64,000 nt of DNA from Rhodopseudomonas palustris JSC-3b (GTDB taxonomy: Bacteria > Pseudomonadota > Alphaproteobacteria > Rhizobiales > Xanthobacteraceae): assembly GCA_000504425.1 (NCBI GenBank), contig KI632513.1, positions 2,256,109 to 2,320,108 of the forward strand, given 5' to 3'. Shown here piece after piece: positions 44,781 to 52,186 of the stretch; position 1 is the first letter of the stretch; every line of letters starts with the position of its first letter. The notes below the pieces were generated by a model, which did not search any database, was not told where the DNA came from, and saw nothing but the letters and a program-made list of their open reading frames with translations. The position numbers were made by a program, and so were the translations under genes.

Positions 44781-45617
44781 ATGGCCCGCAGATTTTCCGC
44801 TCCCTACCAGATGGAATCGATGTCCGGCCTCGCGCTATGGGCGCGGCGGCTGGCGGTCTTTGCGGCCATTGCGACGCTGGCCTCGATCGGTATCGTGCGC
44901 TTCGGGTTCCTGGAAGTGCGGCCGGCGATGGCGACATTTTTCGCCGCGCTTGGCATCGCGGGCTTTTCGATCCTGCTGGCGTTCGCGGGCTTTGTGGCGA
45001 TCTGGCAAAGCGGCGCGCGCGGGCTCGGCGCCATTTTTGTCGCGCTGCTGATCGACGCGCTGATCCTGGCCTATCCCGCCTATCTCGCCGTGCAGTATCA
45101 CCGGCTGCCGCCGATCCACGACATCACCACCGACTCCATCGATCCGCCGAAATTCGAGACGCTGGCCCGGCTGCGGGTCGGCAGCGGCACCAATACCGCG
45201 GTCTATGCCGGCCTCTATTCCGCCGAGCAGCAGCGCGAGACCTGGCCGGACATCGAGACGGTGCAGCTCGATCTGCCGCCGCAGCGCGCCTATGACATCG
45301 TGCTGCAGATCATCACCAAGCAGAAATGGCGGATCGTGGATGCCCGCGCGCCGCAGCCGCCGCGTTTTGAAGGCAAGATCGAAGCGGTGGCGCGCACCTT
45401 GATCATGGGCTTTCGCGAGGACGTCGCGGTGCGGGTGCTGCCCGATGCCGATGGCTCGCGCATCGATCTGCGCTCCTCGTCACGTCATTTCGAGAGCGAT
45501 CTTGGCAGCAACGCCGCGCGCATCACCAAGCTGATCAAGGCGATCAATGACGCCGCCGATGTCGCACCGGCACCGAAGAAACCGGCGGCCCCGGCGCCCA
45601 AGAAAAACAGCAAGTAA
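44781..45617 (+). CDS. DUF1499 membrane protein
   Basis: A 278-residue protein with three or four hydrophobic segments in the first 110 residues (LAVFAAIATLASIG, FFAALGIAGFSILLAFAGFV, GAIFVALLIDALILAYPAYLAV) followed by a cytosolic or periplasmic DUF1499 region (about 110-250; WPDIETVQLDLPPQRAYDIV, FREDVAVRVLPDADGSRIDLRSSSRH, GSNAARITKLI). It ends in a Pro/Lys tail. Role unknown in this family. Confidence 0.85.
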   Translation: MARRFSAPYQMESMSGLALWARRLAVFAAIATLASIGIVRFGFLEVRPAMATFFAALGIAGFSILLAFAGFVAIWQSGARGLGAIFVALLIDALILAYPAYLAVQYHRLPPIHDITTDSIDPPKFETLARLRVGSGTNTAVYAGLYSAEQQRETWPDIETVQLDLPPQRAYDIVLQIITKQKWRIVDARAPQPPRFEGKIEAVARTLIMGFREDVAVRVLPDADGSRIDLRSSSRHFESDLGSNAARITKLIKAINDAADVAPAPKKPAAPAPKKNSK

Positions 45618-45662
45618 CGTCAGCGCCGCGCGCGGGCGAGCTGCAACGCGCGGGCGTTACGA

Positions 45663-46586
45663 TCAGGCGCGCGCCAGCTTGTAGCGGCCCTCGAACACCG
45701 GATCGCCATCGGTGGTGACGATGCCGCGGCCGACCAGATCTTCCAGATGCGCCAGCACCGAATAGCCGGCCGCAGTCGCCAGCCGCGGATCGATGCCGAT
45801 ATAGATCGCGCGCACCATGGTCGGAATGTCGGCCTCGCCCTTGCCGAGACGGTGCAAAATCGAGGTCTCGCGCGCCTGGCGGTGCCGGATCAGATGGCGC
45901 ACATAGCGCGGCCCTTCCGGGATCAGTTCGCCATGGGCGGAGAAATACAGCTGCTCGTCGCGGCGGCCGAGCTTGTCGAGCGAGGCCATGTATTCCGGCA
46001 TCGAGCCATCGGGCGGCGCCACGATCGAGGTTGACCAGCCCATCACATGATCGCCGACAAAGCTAACACCGCGCTCGCGCCAGGAGAAGCACAGATGGTT
46101 GGCGCAGTGCCCGGGCGTCGGCACCGCTTCCAGCGCCCAGTCCGGGCCGCCGAGCACGTCGCCGTCGCGCAGCTGCTCATCGGGCACGAAGGCGCGGTCG
46201 GCGCCGGATTCGGTCGAGACCTTTTCGTGCTCGTAAAAAGGCCGCGACGCGCGATGCGCGCCCTCGGCATAGACCGTGGCGCCAGTGACCTGTTTCAGAT
46301 AGGCGGCGCCCGGCGAATGATCCTTGTGGGTGTGGGTGACCAGGATGTGGGTCACGGTCTCGCCGCGCACCGCGTCGAGCACCGCGGCCAGATGCACCGG
46401 ATCATCCGGGCCTGGATCGATGATCGCCACTTGTCCGCGGCCGACGATGTAGCTGACCGTGCCGGTGAAGGTGAATGGCGAGGGATTGGCGCACAACACC
46501 CGACGCACGCCCGGCACCGGCTCATCCACGATTCCGGGCTGGAGCGCAAAGGCACGATTGAACGGAATGTCGTCGTTGTCGCTCAT
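45663..46586 (-). CDS. MBL-fold metallo-hydrolase
   Basis: A 307-residue cytosolic metallo-beta-lactamase-fold enzyme. The zinc motif is THTHKDH (H85, H87, D89, H90), followed by PTPGHCANHLCF and VGDHVMGWS for the other ligands. The lengths and the C-terminal winged-helix-like segment (ALAVAYL-type, LAHLEDLVGRGIV) resemble LACTB2/endoribonuclease-like hydrolases. Substrate unresolved. Convergent to the DUF1499 gene. Confidence 0.9.
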   Translation of the reverse strand: MSDNDDIPFNRAFALQPGIVDEPVPGVRRVLCANPSPFTFTGTVSYIVGRGQVAIIDPGPDDPVHLAAVLDAVRGETVTHILVTHTHKDHSPGAAYLKQVTGATVYAEGAHRASRPFYEHEKVSTESGADRAFVPDEQLRDGDVLGGPDWALEAVPTPGHCANHLCFSWRERGVSFVGDHVMGWSTSIVAPPDGSMPEYMASLDKLGRRDEQLYFSAHGELIPEGPRYVRHLIRHRQARETSILHRLGKGEADIPTMVRAIYIGIDPRLATAAGYSVLAHLEDLVGRGIVTTDGDPVFEGRYKLARA

Positions 46587-46614
46587 GCGGGCACCTATAG
46601 GCGTTTCTCTCGAT

Positions 46615-46775
46615 CAAGCTTTTGTGGTTCTGATGACATCAGAACCGAAGCTCTAATTGTTATTCTGGCGCGTTTTCTTAACGCGAACCGGGATCCACTT
46701 CGCTCGAAAACGCTCTACTTGTTATTCTGGCGCGTTTTCTTAACGCGAACCGCTATCCACTTCGCTCGCAAACGC
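46615..46775 (+). repeat. Dispersed palindrome-containing repeat, family A, copy 4, with internal tandem duplication
   Basis: The core GGTTCTGATGACATCAGAACC is followed by a tail that is present twice in tandem (46652-46713 and 46714-46775), each containing CTGGCGCGTTTTCTTAACGCGAACC and CCACTTCGCTCG. This gives direct evidence of a recent duplication of the element's tail. Confidence 0.8.
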
Positions 46776-46798
46776 GATCGTCGATTGGTCCGCGCCGA

Positions 46799-46873
46799 CG
46801 TCATTGCGAGGAGCGAAGCGACGAAGCAATCCAGGCTTGCGGAATGGATTGCTTCGCTTCGCTCGCAATGACG
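46799..46873. repeat. Large inverted repeat (CGTCATTGCGAG type), family E
   Basis: CGTCATTGCGAG...GAAGCAATCCA pairs with TGGATTGCTTC...CTCGCAATGACG around a 10-base centre, giving a stem of more than 30 bases with two mismatches. The motif is widespread in alphaproteobacterial intergenic DNA. It lies between the MBL and acyl-CoA dehydrogenase genes, both minus strand. Confidence 0.8.
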
Positions 46874-46890
46874 GCTGACGCCTTGAGGCG

Positions 46891-48105
46891 TTACGAGAAC
46901 GCCTGAATGCCGGTGATGGCGCGGCCGAGGATCAGCGCATGGATGTCGTGCGTGCCCTCATAGGTGTTCACGGTCTCCAGGTTCTGCGCGTGGCGCATCA
47001 CGTGATACTCGATCTGGATGCCGTTACCGCCATGCATATCGCGCGCAGTGCGGGCGATATCGAGCGCCTTGCCGCAATTGTTGCGCTTGACGATCGAGAT
47101 CATTTCCGGGGCCATCTTGCCCTCGTCGAGCAGCCGGCCGACGCGCAGCGAAGCCTGCAGGCCGAGCGCAATCTCGGTCTCCATGTCGGCGAGCTTCTTC
47201 TGCACCAGCTGCGTTGCCGCCAGCGGCCGGTTGAACTGCTTGCGATCGAGCGTGTACTGCCGGGCGCGCTGCATACAATCCTCGGCGGCGCCGAGCACGC
47301 CCCAGGAAATACCGTAGCGGGCGCGGTTCAGACAGCCGAACGGCCCCTTGAGACCGGAGACGTTGGGCAGCAGCGCCTCCTCCGGCACCACCACGCCATC
47401 CATCACGATCTCGCCGGTGATCGACGCGCGCAGGCTGAGCTTGCCGCCGATCTTGGGCGCCGACAGGCCCTTCATGCCCTTGTCGAGAATGAAGCCGCGG
47501 ATCTGGTTGTCATGCGCGGCCGACTTGGCCCACACCACGAACACGTCGGCGATCGGCGCGTTCGAGATCCACATCTTGCTGCCGGTCAGCCGATAGCCGT
47601 CGGCGACCTTTTCGGCGCGGGTCTTCATGCCGCCGGGATCGGAACCGGCATCGGGCTCGGTCAGGCCGAAGCAGCCGACCCATTCGCCGGACGCGAGTTT
47701 CGGCAGATACTTCTTGCGCTGGTTTTCATCGCCGTAAGCGTAGATCGGATACATCACCAGCGAGGACTGCACCGAATTCATCGAGCGATAGCCGGAATCG
47801 ACGCGCTCGATCTCGCGCGCCACCAGCCCATAGGCGACGTAGCTGGCATTGGCGCAGCCATATTCCTCGGGCAGCGTCACGCCGATCAGACCGAGTTCGC
47901 CCATCTCGTTGAAGATGGCGCGGTCGGTCTTCTCGTCGAGATAGGCACTGGCAACGCGCGGCAGCAGCTTGTCCTGCGCATAGGCACGCGCGGTGTCGCG
48001 GATCATGCGCTCGTCTTCGGTGAGCTGATCCTCAAGCAGGAACGGATCGTCCCACTTGAAACTCACCGGAGCCGGCTTGTCCTTGGTCTGCGCCCGAACG
48101 CTCAT
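46891..48105 (-). CDS. gcdH: Glutaryl-CoA dehydrogenase (acyl-CoA dehydrogenase family)
   Basis: A 404-residue FAD enzyme oxidising and decarboxylating glutaryl-CoA to crotonyl-CoA in lysine/tryptophan and aromatic-compound degradation. The catalytic Glu is about E383 in [15 protein letters not shown], and the glutaryl-binding region [22 protein letters not shown] (about 104-125) includes the Arg typical of [20 protein letters not shown] is the FAD/acyl motif. ATG 48105 follows AAGGAG at good spacing. In Rhodopseudomonas-type organisms glutaryl-CoA dehydrogenase serves in anaerobic benzoate breakdown too; that is only context. Confidence 0.92.
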   Translation of the reverse strand: MSVRAQTKDKPAPVSFKWDDPFLLEDQLTEDERMIRDTARAYAQDKLLPRVASAYLDEKTDRAIFNEMGELGLIGVTLPEEYGCANASYVAYGLVAREIERVDSGYRSMNSVQSSLVMYPIYAYGDENQRKKYLPKLASGEWVGCFGLTEPDAGSDPGGMKTRAEKVADGYRLTGSKMWISNAPIADVFVVWAKSAAHDNQIRGFILDKGMKGLSAPKIGGKLSLRASITGEIVMDGVVVPEEALLPNVSGLKGPFGCLNRARYGISWGVLGAAEDCMQRARQYTLDRKQFNRPLAATQLVQKKLADMETEIALGLQASLRVGRLLDEGKMAPEMISIVKRNNCGKALDIARTARDMHGGNGIQIEYHVMRHAQNLETVNTYEGTHDIHALILGRAITGIQAFS

Positions 48106-48174
48106 CAAAACTCCTTTTGCACGACAGCGCGGCTTTTGCGCGCACGCAAGATCGGCAGGTTAGAGACTCGATGT

Positions 48175-49251
48175 TCAGCCTTCAAGGCGCTCGTTGCACA
48201 CGATCTCGATGCCGAAACCGGACAGCCCCTTGTAGTCGAGCTGCGACGAGGTCAGGTGCCGGATCGAGGTGACGCCGAGATCGCGCAAAATCTGCGCGCC
48301 GACGCCGATCTCGCGCCATTGCTTGTGGCGGTCGGCTTCCGAGGATTGCGGCTCGTCGATCGGTTCCACCGGCACGCCGGCAGCGCCATCGCGCAGATAG
48401 ACCAGCACGCCGGAGCCGGCTTTCTTGAAATGCTCCAGCACGGCTTCCATGCGGCGCGGCCCGGTGAACATCTCTTTCATGATGTTGGGCTTGTGGAAGC
48501 GGGTCAGCACGTTCTTGCCGTCGCCGATGCCGTTATAGACCAGCGCCACATGGGCGATGCTGTCGAACGGCGAGCGATAGGCATAGCCCTGCATCGGGCC
48601 GATCGGGCTGTCCATGGTGAAACTCGCCACCCGCTCGATCAGCTTCTCGCGCGCCTGGCGATAGGCGATCAGGCTGGCGATGGTGACGTGCTTGAGGCCA
48701 TGCTTCTTGGCGAATTCGCTGACCTGCTCGCCCTTCATCACCGAGCCGTCATCGTTCATCAGCTCGCTGATCACGCCGACCGGCGGCAGCCCGGAGAGCT
48801 TGCACAGATCGACCGCGGCCTCGGTATGGCCGGAGCGCAGCAGCACGCCGCCCTCGCGGGCGATCAGCGGGAAGATGTGGCCGGGGCGGGCAAAGTCATT
48901 GGCGCCGGCATTGGGATTGGCAAGCGCGCGGCAGCACGAGGCGCGCTCATCCGCGGAAATGCCGGTGCCGTTATCGGGCTTGTAGTCGATCGAGACCGTG
49001 AAGGCGGTGGTGTGGTTGCTGTCATTATGCGCCACCATCGGGTCGAGCCGCAGCCGGCGGGCATCCTGGACGGTGATCGGCGCGCAGACGATGCCGGAGG
49101 TGTGGCGGATGATGAAGGCCATCTTCTCCGCGGTGCAGAGCGAGGCAGCAACGATCAGATCGCCCTCGCCCTCACGATCGTCGTCGTCGGTGACGACGAC
49201 GATCTCGCCATGGGCAAAGGCTTGAATAACTTCCTGGATGGAATGGGCCAT
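48175..49251 (-). CDS. ribB: 3,4-dihydroxy-2-butanone-4-phosphate synthase fused to a degenerate GTP cyclohydrolase II domain
   Basis: A 358-residue protein. Residues 1-205 are an intact RibB domain: DDDDREGEGDLIVAA, TSGIVCAPIT, GISADERA-type DRA region and HTEAAVDLC (His/Glu). Residues 210-358 have the RibA layout (VASFTMDSPIGPMQGYAYRS, ...VLTRFHKPN...) but lack the zinc-binding Cys triplet and the GTP-binding CDCGPQL-type motif, so GTP cyclohydrolase activity is unlikely. This matches the known RibBX hybrids. ATG 49251 starts the family-like portion. Confidence 0.92.
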   Translation of the reverse strand: MAHSIQEVIQAFAHGEIVVVTDDDDREGEGDLIVAASLCTAEKMAFIIRHTSGIVCAPITVQDARRLRLDPMVAHNDSNHTTAFTVSIDYKPDNGTGISADERASCCRALANPNAGANDFARPGHIFPLIAREGGVLLRSGHTEAAVDLCKLSGLPPVGVISELMNDDGSVMKGEQVSEFAKKHGLKHVTIASLIAYRQAREKLIERVASFTMDSPIGPMQGYAYRSPFDSIAHVALVYNGIGDGKNVLTRFHKPNIMKEMFTGPRRMEAVLEHFKKAGSGVLVYLRDGAAGVPVEPIDEPQSSEADRHKQWREIGVGAQILRDLGVTSIRHLTSSQLDYKGLSGFGIEIVCNERLEG

Positions 49252-49339
49252 TGGCACTCGCTCGGATGATGTTAGCCGACCATATGGCGCAGCGCGCCGG
49301 GCGACGCAACCACCCGTGAAAATGCCGTGCCGCGGAAGC

Positions 49340-49699
49340 TTAGGTGGCAGCAGCCTTCTTCTTCGCGAACTGGTCGTAGGCTTCCACCGCGGCCGCGGCA
49401 TACATCACGCTCGGACCGGCGCCCATGTAGATCGCCATGCCCATGGTCTCCATCACCTCGTCGCGGGTAGCGCCGTGCTTGACCGCGGCCTCGGCGTGGA
49501 AGCCGATGCAGCCGTCGCAGCGGGTCGCGACCGCGATCGCCAGCGCGATCAGTTCCTTGGTCTTGGTGTCGAGCGCGTTCGACTTGAGCGCGGCCTGCGC
49601 GATCGCCGAAAAGCCCTTCATCACGTCCGGGGTGCCGGTGCGAACTTCCTTGAGCGCGACCGACAGGTCGGCGGTCATATCGATCCAGTTCTTGTGCAT
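49340..49699 (-). CDS. Carboxymuconolactone decarboxylase/AhpD-like protein
   Basis: A 119-residue all-helical protein of the CMD family. The redox motif C61-DG-C64 with H68 (RCDGCIGFHAE) is complete, typical of AhpD-like peroxidases that serve as thiol-dependent antioxidants. The conserved LALAIAVATRC helix precedes it. It stands between ribBX and the DUF2892 gene, in the same direction, but with more than 60 bp to each, so cotranscription is not clear. Confidence 0.88.
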   Translation of the reverse strand: MHKNWIDMTADLSVALKEVRTGTPDVMKGFSAIAQAALKSNALDTKTKELIALAIAVATRCDGCIGFHAEAAVKHGATRDEVMETMGMAIYMGAGPSVMYAAAAVEAYDQFAKKKAAAT

Positions 49700-49770
49700 G
49701 GTACTCGCCTAAAAGCAGGTCCCGGGGACAATGGCCCCCGGGAGATAAGTCGGAAGATAGACAGCTTAGT

Positions 49771-49962
49771 TCAGTTGCGCTTCACGGGGCAGGTGTTGAA
49801 GCCGAAAAGCGTATAGGCCGGGCAAAAGCTGATCGCGGCGGTCAACAGCGGCACGACGCCGACCCAGGCCCAAACCGGACCGCCGGTCAGCGCCCAGCCG
49901 ATCAGAGCAAGGCCAACCAGGGCGCGCAGCGCGCGATCGATCGTTCCAACATTGGCGGTCAT
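49771..49962 (-). CDS. DUF2892 (YgaP-type) small membrane protein
   Basis: A 63-residue inner-membrane protein with two helices (about 13-30 and 32-48) and a Cys at each end of the C-terminal part: SFCPAYTLFGFNTCPV. The motif FCPAY..GFNTCP is that of DUF2892 proteins, often fused to rhodanese domains. ATG 49962 is the family start. Its gene lies 75 bp downstream of the Crp/Fnr gene and both are on the minus strand. Possibly responds to sulphide or nitrosative stress; inferred from the family. Confidence 0.85.
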   Translation of the reverse strand: MTANVGTIDRALRALVGLALIGWALTGGPVWAWVGVVPLLTAAISFCPAYTLFGFNTCPVKRN

Positions 49963-50028
49963 GTGTGTTTCCTTCGGTTTTTGAGTGACGTTATGCCCCA
50001 AACCTAGGTCGACAACGTTATGACGTCT

Positions 50029-50041
50029 GTGACGAAGTCAC
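50029..50041. promoter_or_regulatory. Small inverted repeat upstream of the DUF2892 gene (possible Crp/Fnr-type site)
   Basis: GTGAC-GAA-GTCAC is a perfect 5-3-5 palindrome overlapping the end of the Crp/Fnr gene and lying about 67-79 bp before the DUF2892 start. Related direct repeats CGTTATG occur at 49989 and 50016. Position and form suit a Crp/Fnr operator, but the family member's target is unknown. Confidence 0.45.
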
Positions 50042-50715
50042 CGGCCCGCCGAGGCCGCCACCGCGCGCAGCGGCGCCGCCTTGCGCAATTCGACGCGGCC
50101 GCGGCCAAGACTGACCCAGCCGCGTTTTTCGAAGGTTTTCAGGTGGCGGCTGACCACCTCGCGCGCGGTGCCGATTTCGGCCGCAAGCTGCTGGTGGGTG
50201 ATCGACAGCGCGCCCTCGCCGGAGGTCAGCGTCAGCAGCCGTGACGCCAGCCGCGATTCGATCGATTCGAACGCGACGTGCTGGATCACCCGCATCAGGT
50301 CTGCCATCCGCGCCGCCTGGGCGTTGAACACAAAGCTACGGAACCGGGCGGAACGCCCCATCAGATCGTGGAAGGTTGCCGCCGGCAGCCCGACCGCCTT
50401 GACCGGCGTCTCGGTGACCGCAAAGGCGCTGTAGCTCTGGTCGGCCAGCAGCGCCAGCGTGGTCAGGATGCACATGCCGCCGGGGCCGATCCGGTACAGC
50501 ACGATCTCGTTGCCCTCGGCATCGAGCTGGTAAACCCGCACCTGGCCCTCGCACACCAGGATAAAGAAATTGCAGGGCTGGTCCGGGGCAAACACCGTGA
50601 CCCCGGCCGGCAGGTCCATCGGCACGGCGCCGCCGACCATCGGCGTGCGCTCGCTCGGCGCGAGGTCAGCCAGCGGCCCGAATTGCTGCAGCCAGTCGGT
50701 GTCGGACAAATCCAT
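50038..50715 (-). CDS. Crp/Fnr-family transcriptional regulator
   Basis: A 225-residue regulator. The cNMP-binding-like N-terminal domain is about residues 25-140 (GAVPMDLPAGVTVF, FFILVCEGQVRVY, GGMCILTTLALL), with no Cys cluster like that of FNR. The C-terminal HTH (SITHQQLAAEIGTAREVVSRHLKTFEKRGWVSL, about 175-207) is intact. ATG 50715 is the family-like start. It is probably cotranscribed with the DUF2892 gene. Effector unknown: the missing FNR cysteines argue against an oxygen-labile cluster. Confidence 0.88.
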   Translation of the reverse strand: MDLSDTDWLQQFGPLADLAPSERTPMVGGAVPMDLPAGVTVFAPDQPCNFFILVCEGQVRVYQLDAEGNEIVLYRIGPGGMCILTTLALLADQSYSAFAVTETPVKAVGLPAATFHDLMGRSARFRSFVFNAQAARMADLMRVIQHVAFESIESRLASRLLTLTSGEGALSITHQQLAAEIGTAREVVSRHLKTFEKRGWVSLGRGRVELRKAAPLRAVAASAGR

Positions 50716-50889
50716 TGCGCACAACGATCCCACTCGGGCGCAAGGCCCCTGCCGGTGATGCTAGGCGGCCGTTCCCCCTAGGAGTCAAGTCCGCCTTTCC
50801 GCGCGCACCGGCTGCCCCAAAGACCCGCGACGGCCGTGGAGCGATCTGCTAGGTTACCGCCGTTGGAGGAATGACCCAAGGACCATGGA

Positions 50890-51018
50890 ATGCGACAAGC
50901 TCTGCAACGATGGCTGGACAGCCAGGGCCTGCTCGGAATTGCGGCTGGCGTGCTCGGCACCGTCACGCTGTTGTCGCTGCTGCTCGTGGTCGGCGGCTAC
51001 CTCCTGGTGACGCTGTAA
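50890..51018 (+). CDS. Small single-span membrane ORF, 42 residues
   Basis: MRQALQRWLDSQG followed by a hydrophobic helix (LLGIAAGVLGTVTLLSLLLVVGGYLLVTL) and a TAA stop. AAGGA lies 7 bases before ATG 50890, a good ribosome-binding site. An ATG at 50885 would read a different, Cys/Arg-rich frame, which is less protein-like. It lies 37 bp before the pseudo-protease gene and could be its leader or partner. Too short for normal gene calls. Confidence 0.55.
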   Translation: MRQALQRWLDSQGLLGIAAGVLGTVTLLSLLLVVGGYLLVTL

Positions 51019-51055
51019 TTCCGACATACATACAGCAGGTCTCCGGAGCATGATG

Positions 51056-52042
51056 ATGCCGTCTTTGACCTCCTGGAAAGTCCCGCCCGCGGCTCAGCCG
51101 CGCGCCGAGGATTTCTGTTTCGATCTCCACCAGATTCTGCGGTCGGTGGTGGGCCTGCACGCGATCGTGCCGGCCGATGCCTTCACCGCCGAGACGCTGG
51201 GAACCGAACGCAGCGGCAATGGCGTGGTGATCGATGACGGGCTGGTGCTGACCATCGGCTATCTGATCACCGAAGCCGAGACCGTTTGGCTGCATCTTGG
51301 CGACGGCCGGGTGGTCGAGGGCCATGCGCTCGGCATCGATCCTGACACCGGCTTTGGCCTGGTGCAGGCGCTGGGGCCGCTCGATCTGCCGGCGGTGCCG
51401 CTTGGCAGTTCCGCGGCGGCGCGACCCGGCGACCGGGTGCTGATCGGCGGCGTCGGCGGCGCCGAGCATTCGGTGGCGGCCTATATCGTCGCCAAGCAGG
51501 AATTTTCCGGCTACTGGGAATATCTGCTCGATGAAGCAATCTTCACCACGCCCTCGCACCCGAACTGGGGCGGCACCGCGCTGATTTCCGAGCGCGGCGA
51601 ACTGATCGGCATCGGCTCGCTGCAGATCGAGCGCGAGCAGAGCGAGCAGGACGACAATGTCGAGATCGAGCATCTCAACATGATGGTGCCGATCGATCTG
51701 TTGAAGCCGATCCTCGCCGATCTGAAGTCGGCCGGCCGGGTGCGCAAAGCGGCGCGGCCCTGGCTGGGGCTGTACACCGCAGAAATCGACGATCAGGTGG
51801 TGGTGGTTGGCGTCACGCCCAAAGCACCGGCGGCCCGCGCCGAACTCAAGCCCGGCGACCTGATCCTGGCCATCAACGGCCATCAGATCGATAATTGCGC
51901 CGACTTCTACCGCAGGCTCTGGGCGCTCGGCCCGGCCGGCGTCACCGTGCCGCTGACGCTCTATCGCGGCGGCGACACGTTCGACGTGGAACTAGTGTCG
52001 TCGGACCGCTTCAAGCCGCTGAAAAAGCCGCGGCTGCATTAG
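51056..52042 (+). CDS. S1C (HtrA-like) protease homolog with PDZ, apparently catalytically dead
   Basis: A 328-residue protein with a trypsin-like domain (about 30-215) and a PDZ domain (about 225-310, GLYTAEIDDQVVVVGVTPKAPAARAELKPGDLILAINGHQI). The three catalytic positions are altered: GLVLTIGYLI where active HtrA has TNxHV (His absent), DPDTGFGLV where DLAV is usual (Asp replaced by Gly) and HPNWGGTAL where GNSGGPL is usual (Ser replaced). It has no signal peptide. It could be a PDZ scaffold or regulator. Start ATG 51056 was chosen by GGAG spacing; ATG 51050 and 51053 are alternatives. Confidence 0.88.
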   Translation: MPSLTSWKVPPAAQPRAEDFCFDLHQILRSVVGLHAIVPADAFTAETLGTERSGNGVVIDDGLVLTIGYLITEAETVWLHLGDGRVVEGHALGIDPDTGFGLVQALGPLDLPAVPLGSSAAARPGDRVLIGGVGGAEHSVAAYIVAKQEFSGYWEYLLDEAIFTTPSHPNWGGTALISERGELIGIGSLQIEREQSEQDDNVEIEHLNMMVPIDLLKPILADLKSAGRVRKAARPWLGLYTAEIDDQVVVVGVTPKAPAARAELKPGDLILAINGHQIDNCADFYRRLWALGPAGVTVPLTLYRGGDTFDVELVSSDRFKPLKKPRLH

Positions 52043-52186
52043 CACATGCTGTCAGGGCCGAGCCCGCCGCGGCCCTGAACCCTTTTCCTTGACCAATTTG
52101 CCGCCCAGCTCCGGCTTTTCTGCTCTGTCAATTGCAGCGCGGCGGCCGTAAAACACCGCGACCTTCGAGAATTTTGAGGAAATCCA

